Assembly: GCF_001420005.1 (NCBI RefSeq)
Contig: NZ_LJAK01000003.1
Span: forward strand, 186,001 to 250,000
Direction: 5' to 3'
Source of the DNA: Loktanella sp. 3ANDIMAR09
Lineage (GTDB): Bacteria; Pseudomonadota; Alphaproteobacteria; Rhodobacterales; Rhodobacteraceae
Length of the DNA stretch: 64,000 nucleotides
The notes below the pieces were generated by a model. It was not told where the DNA came from. It was given only the letters and a program-made list of their open reading frames with translations, and made no database searches. Shown one piece after another: positions 33,079-42,472 of the stretch (position 1 is its first letter; each line of letters starts with the position of its first letter). A program made the position numbers and the translations under genes.

Positions 33079-33513
33079 ATGCCAGTCTTCCAAATCGACG
33101 CCCCCGTTCTGGCGGAGGGTCACGTCATTCCATTGCCGCTCCTTCGGGCCAGCGCAGGGTTTCCGTCGCCTGCGGGAGACGATCTCGAAGACGAGATCGA
33201 CCCCATCGCTTGGGTCGTGCGCCATCCGGCATCAACGTTCTGGTGGCGTGTTGAGGGCGACTGTCTGTGGGATGTCGGCATACGTGACGGTGACATCATC
33301 GCAGTGGACCGCGCTGGCAAACGCCGCCTTGGACGAGCCGTTCTGGCCGTAGTCGAGGGGGCTGTTACGGCAAAGATCCTGCGCAAACGAGAAGGTAAGT
33401 ATTTTCTGGCACCGGCCAACAGTCGTGAGCCATTTCCGGAAATCGAGCTGTCGGAAGATAGCGAGATCTGGGGCGTCATCGCCGGGATCGTGCGGCGGTA
33501 TGATCTGGCGTGA
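33079..33513 (+). CDS. umuD: UmuD-like S24 peptidase with Cys in place of the catalytic Ser
   Basis: The 144-aa protein matches UmuD in length and order. The self-cleavage site is kept ([13 protein letters not shown], Ala26-Gly27). The core reads [22 protein letters not shown], where UmuD and LexA have GDSM. Cys62 (TGT at 33262-33264) therefore replaces the Ser nucleophile. The general-base Lys is present (VTAKILRK, Lys99). UmuD cleaves itself with RecA filaments and then joins UmuC as polymerase V. A Cys may still act as a nucleophile, or the protein may be locked uncleaved. Stop overlaps umuC as GTGA. Confidence 0.88.
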   Translation: MPVFQIDAPVLAEGHVIPLPLLRASAGFPSPAGDDLEDEIDPIAWVVRHPASTFWWRVEGDCLWDVGIRDGDIIAVDRAGKRRLGRAVLAVVEGAVTAKILRKREGKYFLAPANSREPFPEIELSEDSEIWGVIAGIVRRYDLA

Positions 33514-34781
33514 CACGGCGCATCGCGATCAGCGACAGCGCGAACTTCTATGTGAGCGCCGAGCGGATCTTTGACCCCACCTTGAAGAACGTTCCGGTCA
33601 TCGTGCTGTCAAACAACGACGGCTGTGCGGTGGCCCGCAGCGACGAGGCCAAGGCACTTGGTATCAAGATGGGCGAACCGCTGCACCTTATCCGGGACAA
33701 GGTTGAAGCGCATGGGATCCGCGTGTTCTCGTCGAACTATACGCTTTATGGCGACATCAGCCGCCGGGTGGTCGAGGTCTACGAGGATTACACGCCAAAC
33801 GTCGAGATCTACTCCATCGATGAATGCTTTCTGGACTTCGCTGGATTCCGGGATCGCACCGCGCATGCACGCGCGCTGCGCCGCGATGTGCTGCGGCGTG
33901 TGGGTGTTCCGGTGCGGATCGGCATTGCCCCGACGAAAACGCTGGCAAAGTGCGCTAATGACATCGCGAAGAAGAATCCGATCTTTGCGGGCGTGTTGGA
34001 CATAATGGACCCGACGCTGGCGGATTGGCTGCTGCCCATGGTGCCGGTCGGTGACATCTGGGGCATCGGCCGCAAGACCGAAGCCAAGCTCCGCGGTATC
34101 GGGTTCAATACCGCTGGCGATCTTCGCGACATGCCGCTGCGCCAGGCGCGGGCGCTGGGAACCGTCGTGCTGGAGCGGACGGTTCTCGAACTGCAAGGCG
34201 AGGCCTGCATCGCATTCGACAAGGTCGAACCGCAACGCAAGGGCATGGCCGTTACCCGGTCGGCCGGCACACCTATGACTGACTTCGACACGCTGTTCCA
34301 AGCCATCACGGCCCACGCAACGCGCGCGGCCGAAAAGCTTCGACAGCATGGTCTGGTCGCGGGCACCCTGACGGTGTTCTACCACACCAACCGGCACCGG
34401 CCTGACCGTCCACAGTATGCCGGATCGCGGTCGACGCGGCTGACGCCGATGTCGTCGGACACGTTTGACCTCGTGGCCGCAGCCAAGCGCTGTGCGCTCG
34501 CGGCCTGGCCGAAGATCGACACCCAGAGGTTCGGATTTACGAAAGCCGGGATCATGCTGGATGACCTTCTGCCATTCGAGGACCGGCCGCGCACGCTGTT
34601 CGACAGCGTCAAACCGACGTCCCCGGCACTCATGTCAGCGTTGGACGATGTGAACGGGCGGTTCGGAAAAAAGACGATGGTGCTCGCCAGCGAAGGCATG
34701 AAGAGGTCATGGCAGTTGCGCGCAGATCATCGCAGCCCGCGCTATACGACGCGACTGACGGATCTGCCGGTGGTGAGGTAA
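33510..34781 (+). CDS. umuC: UmuC-like DNA polymerase V catalytic subunit
   Basis: The 423-aa protein is full length for UmuC. It has the palm motifs [15 protein letters not shown] (first Asp; Asn and Ala are swapped relative to the usual DxNxFY order) and [10 protein letters not shown] (Asp-Glu). [15 protein letters not shown] and [15 protein letters not shown] (helix-hairpin-helix) follow, with a C-terminal little finger and UmuC-type tail. GTG 33510 overlaps the umuD stop. It performs translesion synthesis with cleaved UmuD during the SOS response. Confidence 0.92.
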   Translation: MTRRIAISDSANFYVSAERIFDPTLKNVPVIVLSNNDGCAVARSDEAKALGIKMGEPLHLIRDKVEAHGIRVFSSNYTLYGDISRRVVEVYEDYTPNVEIYSIDECFLDFAGFRDRTAHARALRRDVLRRVGVPVRIGIAPTKTLAKCANDIAKKNPIFAGVLDIMDPTLADWLLPMVPVGDIWGIGRKTEAKLRGIGFNTAGDLRDMPLRQARALGTVVLERTVLELQGEACIAFDKVEPQRKGMAVTRSAGTPMTDFDTLFQAITAHATRAAEKLRQHGLVAGTLTVFYHTNRHRPDRPQYAGSRSTRLTPMSSDTFDLVAAAKRCALAAWPKIDTQRFGFTKAGIMLDDLLPFEDRPRTLFDSVKPTSPALMSALDDVNGRFGKKTMVLASEGMKRSWQLRADHRSPRYTTRLTDLPVVR

Positions 34782-35060
34782 GGCGATGGAGATGCGAACC
34801 TTCTTTGCACTACGTCCGAAAGTTCCCAGTGCGGGACTTTTCCGCCGTTCGCGGCAACCGCTGAAAAACTGACCTGGAGGCGATAGCATTGACAGCAAGG
34901 GCGGAAAGAAGCCATTGGCTGCATGTGCGAAAAACACGGCTAACAGTGTCAAAGCGGTCATCGAACGACAAGTTTTCTTACACCAAAAAATGTCCGGTGC
35001 GGGCGTTTCATTGAGTTTTCTGCAAATGAAAGACCATGCGCAGCGGGGCACTATCCGCCG

Positions 35061-37334
35061 GTGTATCCAATCGATAAGCTAAAAGCATACTGCAACAAGG
35101 ATTATTGCGTGGCGATGGTGAAAAACGAGCTTTACATCCACGGATACGATCTGACTGACCAATGGCACGATCAGGACGAGGATACAGACGAAGGCATTGT
35201 CGACTGGGACGCGGAATTCCAAGCTAAGAAGACCAAACTTGAGACCTTCCTGGGTTGCCGCGATATCGATATTGCTCTCGGAAAAACCGCTCATCAGTGC
35301 CTTACAGAAACCCTCGTATTCAAGAACAGATATCCGACTATCGAACTTGCCGCGCTGGAAGCATTTCAGGCGCTGTTCCTGACAATGCCCATCCATTCCA
35401 GCAGTGTGCCTACGTCGCCCGGGAATTTCTCCAGGCACTGGAAGGCCTTGGCCCGCTTGTTCCAGGCGTTCTCAAAGAAGCAATCTAATCTGGTGGACCC
35501 GAAAGACCCCATCAAGGTTCTAACGTGGCGCACCAAGTTGCAGACGATCTACTACAGATTTCCCTTCGACCAGGACGTTTGTGCAGAAATCGCCGCTGAT
35601 ATTCTCGGACGGATCGACAGGAAGGGAAACGTCGCTACAGACTTCGCTACCCAGTTCAAAATGCTGATCGGGATTTCGCAGCTGGTCGCGAAGCGCCTTC
35701 ATGATTTCATGTCACACATTGGCCAGATGATGAGGGCTGTCTCTCAGGAAGAAACAATCGCTCACATTGAGTATTTCTGCTCTCTCAGCCCAGCCACAAA
35801 TCGAATGTGGGAACGCTGCAAACTGAAGCAGCGGCCCCTTGATGACATGAAACACCTGGGCTACCAGCTCTCCGAGCTTTCGACGCCTTGGTTGTTCATT
35901 CTTAAGAAGGATGAACTGATCAGGGAGTTTGGGACGGAATGCGTTCCGTTGATTAAATCGCTGTCCCTTCGCCCCGGCGAGTTGGCGGGAAAGAATTTTG
36001 AGCATTTCGTCATGGACAACCCGGTATGGGATAAGCCGTTCATCGCACGCCCTGATGGTAACTTCTTTCTTGCAATCCAGTATTTTCCGTTCAGTTACCC
36101 ATTCAGGATTATTGAGCGGCTTATTGTTGATGGCAAGACGGACTTGCTGGGTGCGTACAGCGACGCCCGCTCTGACTTCCTTGAGGATGCGATAGCTGCA
36201 ACATTGAAACAGGCGATGCCAAGCGCTGAGATATACCGCAGCGTGCTATGGGATGATCCGGACACAGGTATTAGATACGAGAACGACGTTGTTGCAGTTG
36301 TCGGAAATTTCATTTTTGCATTTGAGGCGAAGTCCGGCAAGATCAGCCCGGCGGCACGACGCGGCGCGGAAAAGAGCCTGCTGAAAAACGTTAAATCGTT
36401 GTTCGTTGAACCTTGGCAGCAGTCGCAGAGGCTTCAAAGATACCTGAACGAACATGGCAAGACCGCGAAGCTTTGGGAAAAAGTCGGCGGGCGACCCGTG
36501 AAGATCGACCTGGACAAACCGAAAATCGCATTCAGCTACAGCGTGTGCTTGGAACATCTTGCCGCCCTGTCAAGCAGCAAGCACTTCTTTCTCGAAGCCG
36601 GACTCGTGAGCAATAACTACATCTGGGCACCGGTCCTTTCCATTGGCGAACTGTTCATGCTCTCGAAGTTCCTGGATTCGGAAGTCTCGTTTGTTCACTA
36701 CCTGACCAGACGGTTCCGGATCGGAGAGCAATTTGACTTCGACGGCGACGAGCAGGACCTGTTGTCAATGTACCTGACCAATGGTTTCTGTCTTTTCGGA
36801 GAAGCGCCGCCGGATAAGCGGATCATGTTCCGCGATTCCGACGATACGGTAAGGGTTAACCGGACGCCGAATCCGGAGAGAGCCAGAGCTGAAGTTATCG
36901 GGATAAGCCTGCCACCGATTTGGACCAAGACAGTCGAAGAAATCTACACAAGCACGGTCGGCACCGTGCGCCATAGGTTTGATATCATCTGCGCGATTCT
37001 GAACCAGCCGCCACCCTCGCTGCTCGAACTCCAGAAACGCATCCGAAGTTGGAGGCGCGGAGGCGGCGGTAAAGAGCCGCGAGTTTCCAACTACGCCGTC
37101 GGCTCGCAGCAATACGTTGTGGCGACCATGTTCCTGAACAAGCCCATTTTGGCCGAGGATGACCTCAGAAACGAAGCGCGGATGCTTGCCATGGAGATTT
37201 CGAGCAATTTCGAGGGAATGACCGACTGCGCGATCTTCCTCTATCTTAAGAAGTCAAAGCAGATGACCCATGACGGCGTGTTCTTCTTCCGGGCAGGGCC
37301 ACAAGATCACGGAAAGGCTGCACTTTTCTTTTGA
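35061..37334 (+). CDS. Large protein with a PD-(D/E)XK nuclease-like motif, function unknown
   Basis: The 757-aa protein starts at GTG 35061 or ATG 35115. I do not recognise the whole. The first ~380 residues are helical and include a nearly all-alpha region rich in charged and aromatic residues. At residues 405-427 there is RYENDVVAVVGNFIFAFEAK followed by SGK: Asp409, then Glu422-x-Lys424, a good match to the D...ExK core of the PD-(D/E)XK nuclease fold (as in NERD and restriction-like nucleases). The C-terminal ~300 residues are unassigned. It is monocistronic in an AT-richer island with no methylase nearby. A defence nuclease is plausible but not shown. Confidence 0.75.
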   Translation: MYPIDKLKAYCNKDYCVAMVKNELYIHGYDLTDQWHDQDEDTDEGIVDWDAEFQAKKTKLETFLGCRDIDIALGKTAHQCLTETLVFKNRYPTIELAALEAFQALFLTMPIHSSSVPTSPGNFSRHWKALARLFQAFSKKQSNLVDPKDPIKVLTWRTKLQTIYYRFPFDQDVCAEIAADILGRIDRKGNVATDFATQFKMLIGISQLVAKRLHDFMSHIGQMMRAVSQEETIAHIEYFCSLSPATNRMWERCKLKQRPLDDMKHLGYQLSELSTPWLFILKKDELIREFGTECVPLIKSLSLRPGELAGKNFEHFVMDNPVWDKPFIARPDGNFFLAIQYFPFSYPFRIIERLIVDGKTDLLGAYSDARSDFLEDAIAATLKQAMPSAEIYRSVLWDDPDTGIRYENDVVAVVGNFIFAFEAKSGKISPAARRGAEKSLLKNVKSLFVEPWQQSQRLQRYLNEHGKTAKLWEKVGGRPVKIDLDKPKIAFSYSVCLEHLAALSSSKHFFLEAGLVSNNYIWAPVLSIGELFMLSKFLDSEVSFVHYLTRRFRIGEQFDFDGDEQDLLSMYLTNGFCLFGEAPPDKRIMFRDSDDTVRVNRTPNPERARAEVIGISLPPIWTKTVEEIYTSTVGTVRHRFDIICAILNQPPPSLLELQKRIRSWRRGGGGKEPRVSNYAVGSQQYVVATMFLNKPILAEDDLRNEARMLAMEISSNFEGMTDCAIFLYLKKSKQMTHDGVFFFRAGPQDHGKAALFF

Positions 37335-37761
37335 ATACAGGACCGCCTCCAGCCCTGCGCTTTCGCCTTCGCATGGACAGTGCGCTCGCAGCGAATGACC
37401 GGATTGATGAAGCTGCGCCGCAGCACCATTAGATACCACCAATGTCCGGTATGGGCCGTTCTCTTCGGCCGCCGCAAGGGGCGGAAACCGGTCCTTAGCT
37501 GCGTCTGCGAAGATTCTGTGGCAGAATTGAAAAAGCGGCCATTCAAGCTGTAGCCGACCGAAGACCTAAGCTGCGCTGCGCACCAAGGTTGGCTGCGCGC
37601 AGGAAGCAGATTTTGCAAAGTTGTGAGCTTTCATCACAGATTGATGTCGTATCGGCTCAAAGCGGAACTGCTTGTTTCACTGCAAGCCGCCAAGATTATA
37701 GAACCCGATCAGCGTTGTGGTTAGTATGCTTGTGAGCAGCACCTAGTAAAATGGACCGAAA
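37335..37761. other. Intergenic stretch without a gene
   Basis: No gene is seen. It contains GC-rich fragments of degenerate repeat-like sequence around 37440-37600 (GGCCGTTCTCTTCGGCCGCC), similar in style to 34800-34930, and an AT-rich right end that should hold the promoter of the next gene. Confidence 0.4.
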
Positions 37762-39510
37762 ATGCCCGATACTTTTCAATCTAGTATCTCTACTTGGTTC
37801 AGCAGCTTAAAGACCTGGTGGCTTGAAAACCTCACACATTACACGCGTGATAATTACGATCCGTTTCTCGATGTAGGCGGCTTTCTGGGAATCCTTGCGT
37901 TTTCAGTTGCGGTGTTCACACTCAGCAGCCCCAAATTTCAAATCAGACAAGCCACAGCAATGGTGCCATTTAGACCTGTGTTCTTCGGAACGCTCGTTTT
38001 GTCGGGCATTATCATGTTCGTAATTGAAGGTCTCATTTTGTATGGCATCCGAATTCCATCATTCATGAACCCGAATACCGTAAACTATCTGATTACAACG
38101 GTTATCGCGCTGCTGATACTGTATTGGATGAAGATCTGCTTCATCATCCCTCCACGTTTTTCTCGATTTACTGCCCATCGATTCTTTCGGGAAACATATT
38201 TCTACATTGCGAACGGCAGCAGAGAAGAAATGCTGGCATTGGCACGCGAACTCATGCGCGAAGCACCGAGACTAATACGCCATACGCCGCGCAGAAAGCG
38301 ACATCCTATAGATAGCAAAAAACCGGTCAAATTTTCAAAGCTACAAACTGAAGCTCATTTTCTCAACGGGCTTCTATCAGACACAAGATTTTGCGAAGTT
38401 GTTGCGGAAGAAATCCCCTCGTTTCCAGCACATTTGGTGGAGGTGGCGGTCGATCTAGAAAGGCTGGATGTTCCAATACACCTCATGGTGAAGCGTACAG
38501 TCGTGGCAATGTTATCCAAACCCGGATCGGCCTTGAGGGTAGAGAATGAGTGGCTTGGCCAGGGCTACATTGGAGAAGCGAAACCAATCACGCGCTCAGT
38601 ATTTTGGAATTGGCACTTGCTCGAAAGTTACGAGCTGGGCTTGGAGTCACCGCTAGACCTACACTACCCTTACGCCCGCGACTGGGACAAGGATACTTGG
38701 AGAACGTACTTTGGTATGGCGCGGCTATACGTAGATGGTTTGACGTCCAAGGGGAGAGCGAACTGGCATGCTCAAGGTATCCGCTACATTCTGACAACGA
38801 CGGAAAAAGCCTTTGAAAATATCGGCTCCGAAGAAAAATACAGTGATGTGTTCAGCTCTCATAACCCAACCTGGATCGCAAACGAGGCAAATGACTTTTT
38901 GAAAGATTTAGTTAAGGCATTTGATAAAGCAGATGGTTGGGTCGACTTCAACAGGAGTGATGACTTTCGTTACGGGAGTGATCTATCCTCGGATCTTGCA
39001 TCTCTTTATTTCGAAGTTATTTTCAACGCCGCTCAGATCAATACCAAGGAATTCAGAATGTGGGACGTCCAGCACAATACTGTGTGGTCTCCCATCAACG
39101 GCCATGAGGTGCAAGATACGAAGCTGATGAAAATGGTTCGTCGAAAGCTTCGTCGGATGATTTGGGATGAAGTAAAGCGGATGGACGAATTCGGTCCTAA
39201 CTACAAGGGAGCGGGATACACCCGTTTCTGTCTGAACGTTCTAGGGTTCTATGATGAGAAAATGCACCGCAAAGATCCCCTGGAGAGAGATTTTTGGCCG
39301 CTTGCGAAAGTCTTGTCCAATTGGGTGAAGAAGAACTATCAGACCATTGCGGTCTCGCATCCGCCAGTTGCCAAAGCGATGCTTCCCGCCAATATTGAAT
39401 ATGATCCGGTATCTCAGATCCTAGTCAGGTCGCGAGATGACACTCTTACTGGTGTGCCACGATTGAAAGCTTTCCCGCTTGATCCGGCGCGACCCAACTC
39501 TGACACTTAA
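37762..39510 (+). CDS. Membrane protein with large cytoplasmic domain, unknown function
   Basis: The 582-aa protein has three membrane helices near the N-terminus (~residues 40-58, ~72-95, ~107-130), then a ~450-residue soluble part rich in Trp, Tyr, Arg and Lys, with no motif I can name. Base composition is AT-rich relative to its neighbours (codons such as AAA and TTT are frequent), indicating foreign origin. It stands alone, 240 bp before the Cys-rich peptide gene. No catalytic motif seen. Confidence 0.7.
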   Translation: MPDTFQSSISTWFSSLKTWWLENLTHYTRDNYDPFLDVGGFLGILAFSVAVFTLSSPKFQIRQATAMVPFRPVFFGTLVLSGIIMFVIEGLILYGIRIPSFMNPNTVNYLITTVIALLILYWMKICFIIPPRFSRFTAHRFFRETYFYIANGSREEMLALARELMREAPRLIRHTPRRKRHPIDSKKPVKFSKLQTEAHFLNGLLSDTRFCEVVAEEIPSFPAHLVEVAVDLERLDVPIHLMVKRTVVAMLSKPGSALRVENEWLGQGYIGEAKPITRSVFWNWHLLESYELGLESPLDLHYPYARDWDKDTWRTYFGMARLYVDGLTSKGRANWHAQGIRYILTTTEKAFENIGSEEKYSDVFSSHNPTWIANEANDFLKDLVKAFDKADGWVDFNRSDDFRYGSDLSSDLASLYFEVIFNAAQINTKEFRMWDVQHNTVWSPINGHEVQDTKLMKMVRRKLRRMIWDEVKRMDEFGPNYKGAGYTRFCLNVLGFYDEKMHRKDPLERDFWPLAKVLSNWVKKNYQTIAVSHPPVAKAMLPANIEYDPVSQILVRSRDDTLTGVPRLKAFPLDPARPNSDT

Positions 39511-39750
39511 ACAAGGATTTTCTTCAGTACCGAAGCGACCTTCCACTTTACCGCCATGTCCGCTTTGGGGCTGCAACCGGTCATCGGGCAACGCCTCAGG
39601 GGTGCTGATGGCTCAGAATGGAGTGCTGCACCGCCGCAAGTCTGCTTGGAGCCCATTCTGGCGATTGCTGCACGGCCAACGAACGGCAGCTTTCAAGTTT
39701 GCAATTAACCAAATTTATGCGAAGACTACTTTACACAGAGGAGAATTGTA

Positions 39751-39963
39751 GTGACACGTGAAGAATTCTTAGAAATCGCTGGCAAAGCTTTTGATGCAGC
39801 AATGGAAGCGGGCTGCAGCAATAGCGATGTCGAAATAATGTTCGATATTGACAGTGCAAAAGCGACGACATTCGAGCAACAAGACGGTTCTGCACTTCCT
39901 CAAGGATGCAAGTTCTGCTGCAAAGGTGGACGCTGCGGTGTTTGCTGTACCTTCCCTCTCTGA
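39751..39963 (+). CDS. Small Cys-rich peptide (candidate RiPP-like or metal-binding peptide)
   Basis: The 70-aa product starts at GTG 39751 behind a strong AGAGGAG site eight to nine bases upstream, which supports real translation. The first ~48 residues are acidic and helical (MTREEFLEIAGKAFDAAMEA..., then NSDVEIMFDIDSA). The last 18 hold CKFCCKGGRCGVCC then TFPL: two CxxCC units four residues apart. This leader-plus-Cys-rich-core layout resembles ribosomal peptide precursors, but no maturation enzyme is next to it. A zinc- or copper-binding peptide, or a disulfide-rich toxin, are alternatives. The family is unknown to me. Confidence 0.65.
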   Translation: MTREEFLEIAGKAFDAAMEAGCSNSDVEIMFDIDSAKATTFEQQDGSALPQGCKFCCKGGRCGVCCTFPL

Positions 39964-40222
39964 AATCGAAAATTGGGGGCCAGCTAAGTATCGAAGTGCT
40001 TGGGCATAGACCCCCAAGCCGCAAAAGCAGACGTTCAGTCGAATTATTTAGATCGCTGCATTGTCCGCTGAGCCGCCACTCGTCCCCTGCAAATGCTGCA
40101 AGTTGCACGAATGGCCGCTTCGACGGGCCGCAACGCAGCGTCCCGAATGACTGACGAACGGCAGCAAAGGGCCGTTCATGTCGATCATAGAGGCGGGGCA
40201 CGCAGGATGAAGGTAGTGTAAA

Positions 40223-40600
40223 TCACAGATCCTGAAGACCTAAACCAAGCCGCCGCTTTAACTCCTCCTTTGCAACAGCAAGAACGAGGTCGAGCGTCCA
40301 GCCACCTGCCTTGCTGAGGCGATTTTTAGTCTTGTCCCAAACACCTTGATCGCGGATTGCATCAAGAAAATCGTGGCCTGACATCGTCATACCGCTAATT
40401 GGAAAGTCGCCGCTCAAAAGTGGCTGTCCAGCCAAGTCGATCAAACCAGCGTCGCGAAGCATTTTTATGTGATGATAGTTTTCCGCTTCTGTGCCTGAAA
40501 AATCTTTGGGGGAAAGCGTTTGTAAGGAACTTATCCGTTCTGGCTCGTAGTCCTCGATGGCGATTAAGATTTCGCGGATCAAGTCGAGGCTGCGTTTCAT
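40223..40600 (-). CDS. DUF2513 domain protein
   Basis: The 125-aa protein matches DUF2513: MKRSLDLIREILIAIEDYEPERI, then AENYHHIKMLRDAGLIDL, then GHDFLDAIRDQGVWDKTKNRLSKAGGWTLDLV. This is a winged-helix-like domain common in prophages and genomic islands, function unknown. It may be regulatory. A long hairpin lies just upstream (40627-40671). Confidence 0.82.
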   Translation of the reverse strand: MKRSLDLIREILIAIEDYEPERISSLQTLSPKDFSGTEAENYHHIKMLRDAGLIDLAGQPLLSGDFPISGMTMSGHDFLDAIRDQGVWDKTKNRLSKAGGWTLDLVLAVAKEELKRRLGLGLQDL

Positions 40601-41108
40601 CGTAGCTTACCCTGTTTCTTGTATTACCGTTTGTAGGGAGAACCGTTGTTCTCCCTACCACAGCAAACGCAAGCTTTGCCACGCTCGGTTGGACAAAGCT
40701 GCGCAGTGCTATGAATGATCACTTTTGGGAAGCTGCACCGCAGCAATGACCATCGTGAAGAAAGTCCGATTTGGGCCGACAACGAACGGCGAGGGCAGCC
40801 GAGCGGCAAGGACATCTTGAATCGAATGGGGTCTCTTGGATCGCACTGAAAACGCTTTGAGGCAGACACCATCCTGTGGTTTGTGAACTGTCAACAATCG
40901 CTCGAAAATCAGACGCTGCAGAGCGTTCCTGGATGAGTTTGAGGCTTGGTCTTCAGCCGACACGCTTGCCCACCAGAACGGGAAGAAATATCATTTTCTG
41001 ACCTGCAAACGAACCGATAAAGAATGAAGCCACGGCGCAGTGGTTGAAGGGTTTTGAAGTCGTCGATGTCTTCTCCAGCCACGCCACGCCAATCAAAAGA
41101 GTGCCCCA
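40601..41108. other. Gene-free stretch with a strong stem-loop
   Basis: At 40633-40658 GTAGGGAGAAC-CGTT-GTTCTCCCTAC is a perfect 11-bp hairpin, flanked by CGTTTG/CAAACG that can extend it (40627 to ~40671). It lies ~30 bp upstream of the DUF2513 start, with no T-run in either direction. The rest of the interval shows no gene. Confidence 0.6.
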
Positions 41109-41432
41109 ATGACGATCAGGATATTTTGCGCAATCGCAGCGATTTCGACCATGGCCTCATGCGCGGGGATCGGTCCCGAGGCAATAGTCTCGCCCACTGC
41201 GGTCGAGGTTCCCAGCGTGGAACAGCAGATCAAGGATCAGATCGTCGCGCGCTCCGCACCGAATCAGGATATCGCGTCTGCGCGACTGCGGCCGGACGAC
41301 AACTGTTTCTGGTATAGCTACGTTGGTCCGGTCGAGACGACAGAACTGCCGTTGCTGACGAAAGACGGTAGGCACCTTTGCGGCCCGGAACGGACGGTGG
41401 CAGAGACAGCCGCGGACACCGCCGGCGGTTAA
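41109..41432 (+). CDS. Small lipoprotein, unknown function
   Basis: The 107-aa protein has a lipoprotein signal (MTIRIFCAIAAISTMAS then Cys18, lipobox MASC). The mature part has two Cys residues (DNCFWYSY, RHLCGPERT) but no family I recognise. It converges on the L,D-transpeptidase gene, the two stop codons overlapping in GTTAAC. Periplasmic or envelope location is expected. Confidence 0.7.
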   Translation: MTIRIFCAIAAISTMASCAGIGPEAIVSPTAVEVPSVEQQIKDQIVARSAPNQDIASARLRPDDNCFWYSYVGPVETTELPLLTKDGRHLCGPERTVAETAADTAGG

Positions 41433-42103
41433 CTGCGCGCTGTGACGCCGTCCTCGGCGGGGTAGAGGATGGCGTTCGATCCGGTTGCCACCTGATCGTA
41501 GAGACCGATGATATGCGCCATCACCATGCGGACGCATCCCGAACTGGCCCGACTTCCGATTGACCTGGGCGATGGGGTGCCGTGTATCCTCAGATAGGTG
41601 TCGCGGTCGCCTACGTAGAGATACAGCGCGCGTGAACCCAAAGGATTCGTCGGGCCGCCGTCCATACCGTCTTTGTATTGGGCGTAGGAACCGGGATCGC
41701 GTTCGATCATCGCGGATGTCGGTGTCCAGACCGGCCACTTTGCCTTTCGGCGGATGTTGTAGCGGCCGGGTTCGTATAGGTCGCCTTTCGCAATCGCCAC
41801 ACCGTAGCGCATGGCCATGCCGTCTGCGCGGATGTGATAAAGGTATCTGGCCACCGCATCGACATGCACATCACCCGGCACCAGACCGTCGTTGGCCTGA
41901 ACAAGCTGTGGCAGGAACCGGTCGTGGAACCCCCAGGGATTCGTCGTCGCTGGATCGTAATTTGGGGGTGTTACGCGGGCGTCCCATTCAGCCCAGCGCG
42001 ACCGATCCGAAGTGGGCGCACCGAAAGCGGGACCGGCGATCGGAACGGAGAACAGCGCGGCGGTCGTTTGGATGAAGTGGCGTCGGGTCAACATATCGGT
42101 CAT
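41429..42103 (-). CDS. L,D-transpeptidase (YkuD domain), exported
   Basis: The ~224-aa protein has a Tat-like signal (LTRRHFIQTTAALFSVP) and the YkuD catalytic motif HGTPSPRSIGSRASSGCVRM, where His and the terminal Cys are the active-site pair. It forms 3-3 cross-links in peptidoglycan or attaches proteins to it. The start is ATG 42103, or ATG 42094 just before RRHF. Monocistronic as far as seen; convergent with the lipoprotein gene. Confidence 0.9.
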   Translation of the reverse strand: MTDMLTRRHFIQTTAALFSVPIAGPAFGAPTSDRSRWAEWDARVTPPNYDPATTNPWGFHDRFLPQLVQANDGLVPGDVHVDAVARYLYHIRADGMAMRYGVAIAKGDLYEPGRYNIRRKAKWPVWTPTSAMIERDPGSYAQYKDGMDGGPTNPLGSRALYLYVGDRDTYLRIHGTPSPRSIGSRASSGCVRMVMAHIIGLYDQVATGSNAILYPAEDGVTARS

Positions 42104-42472
42104 CCAGAACTTGAACAGCAGAGACATCCATCGAATAAAGGACGCAGAAGGCGTTACCATCATCCGGTCGGATCAGGCAAAGGATTCTTGGTGCAATCCG
42201 CTGGAACAGTTCGATCAAAGGAATTTTGACTGTGGCTCAAGGTTTGGTCATTGCTATCTGAGCCTACTTCGATTCCCTCCTCAATTTTACTCAGAGCGCC
42301 GTCAATATCTCACAATAATCTCGTCGGATTTCTCAAGGCCATCACCGCATACTGCGCCAAGCACGCAATTCCGAACGCTAAAAGCCAGCGCTGAATGTGC
42401 GAGGCGTGAAGTTTTAATACTGTTTTCCGTTCGGATATCGTTCGCGTCTATCAGGAACAATGATTGGCGATC

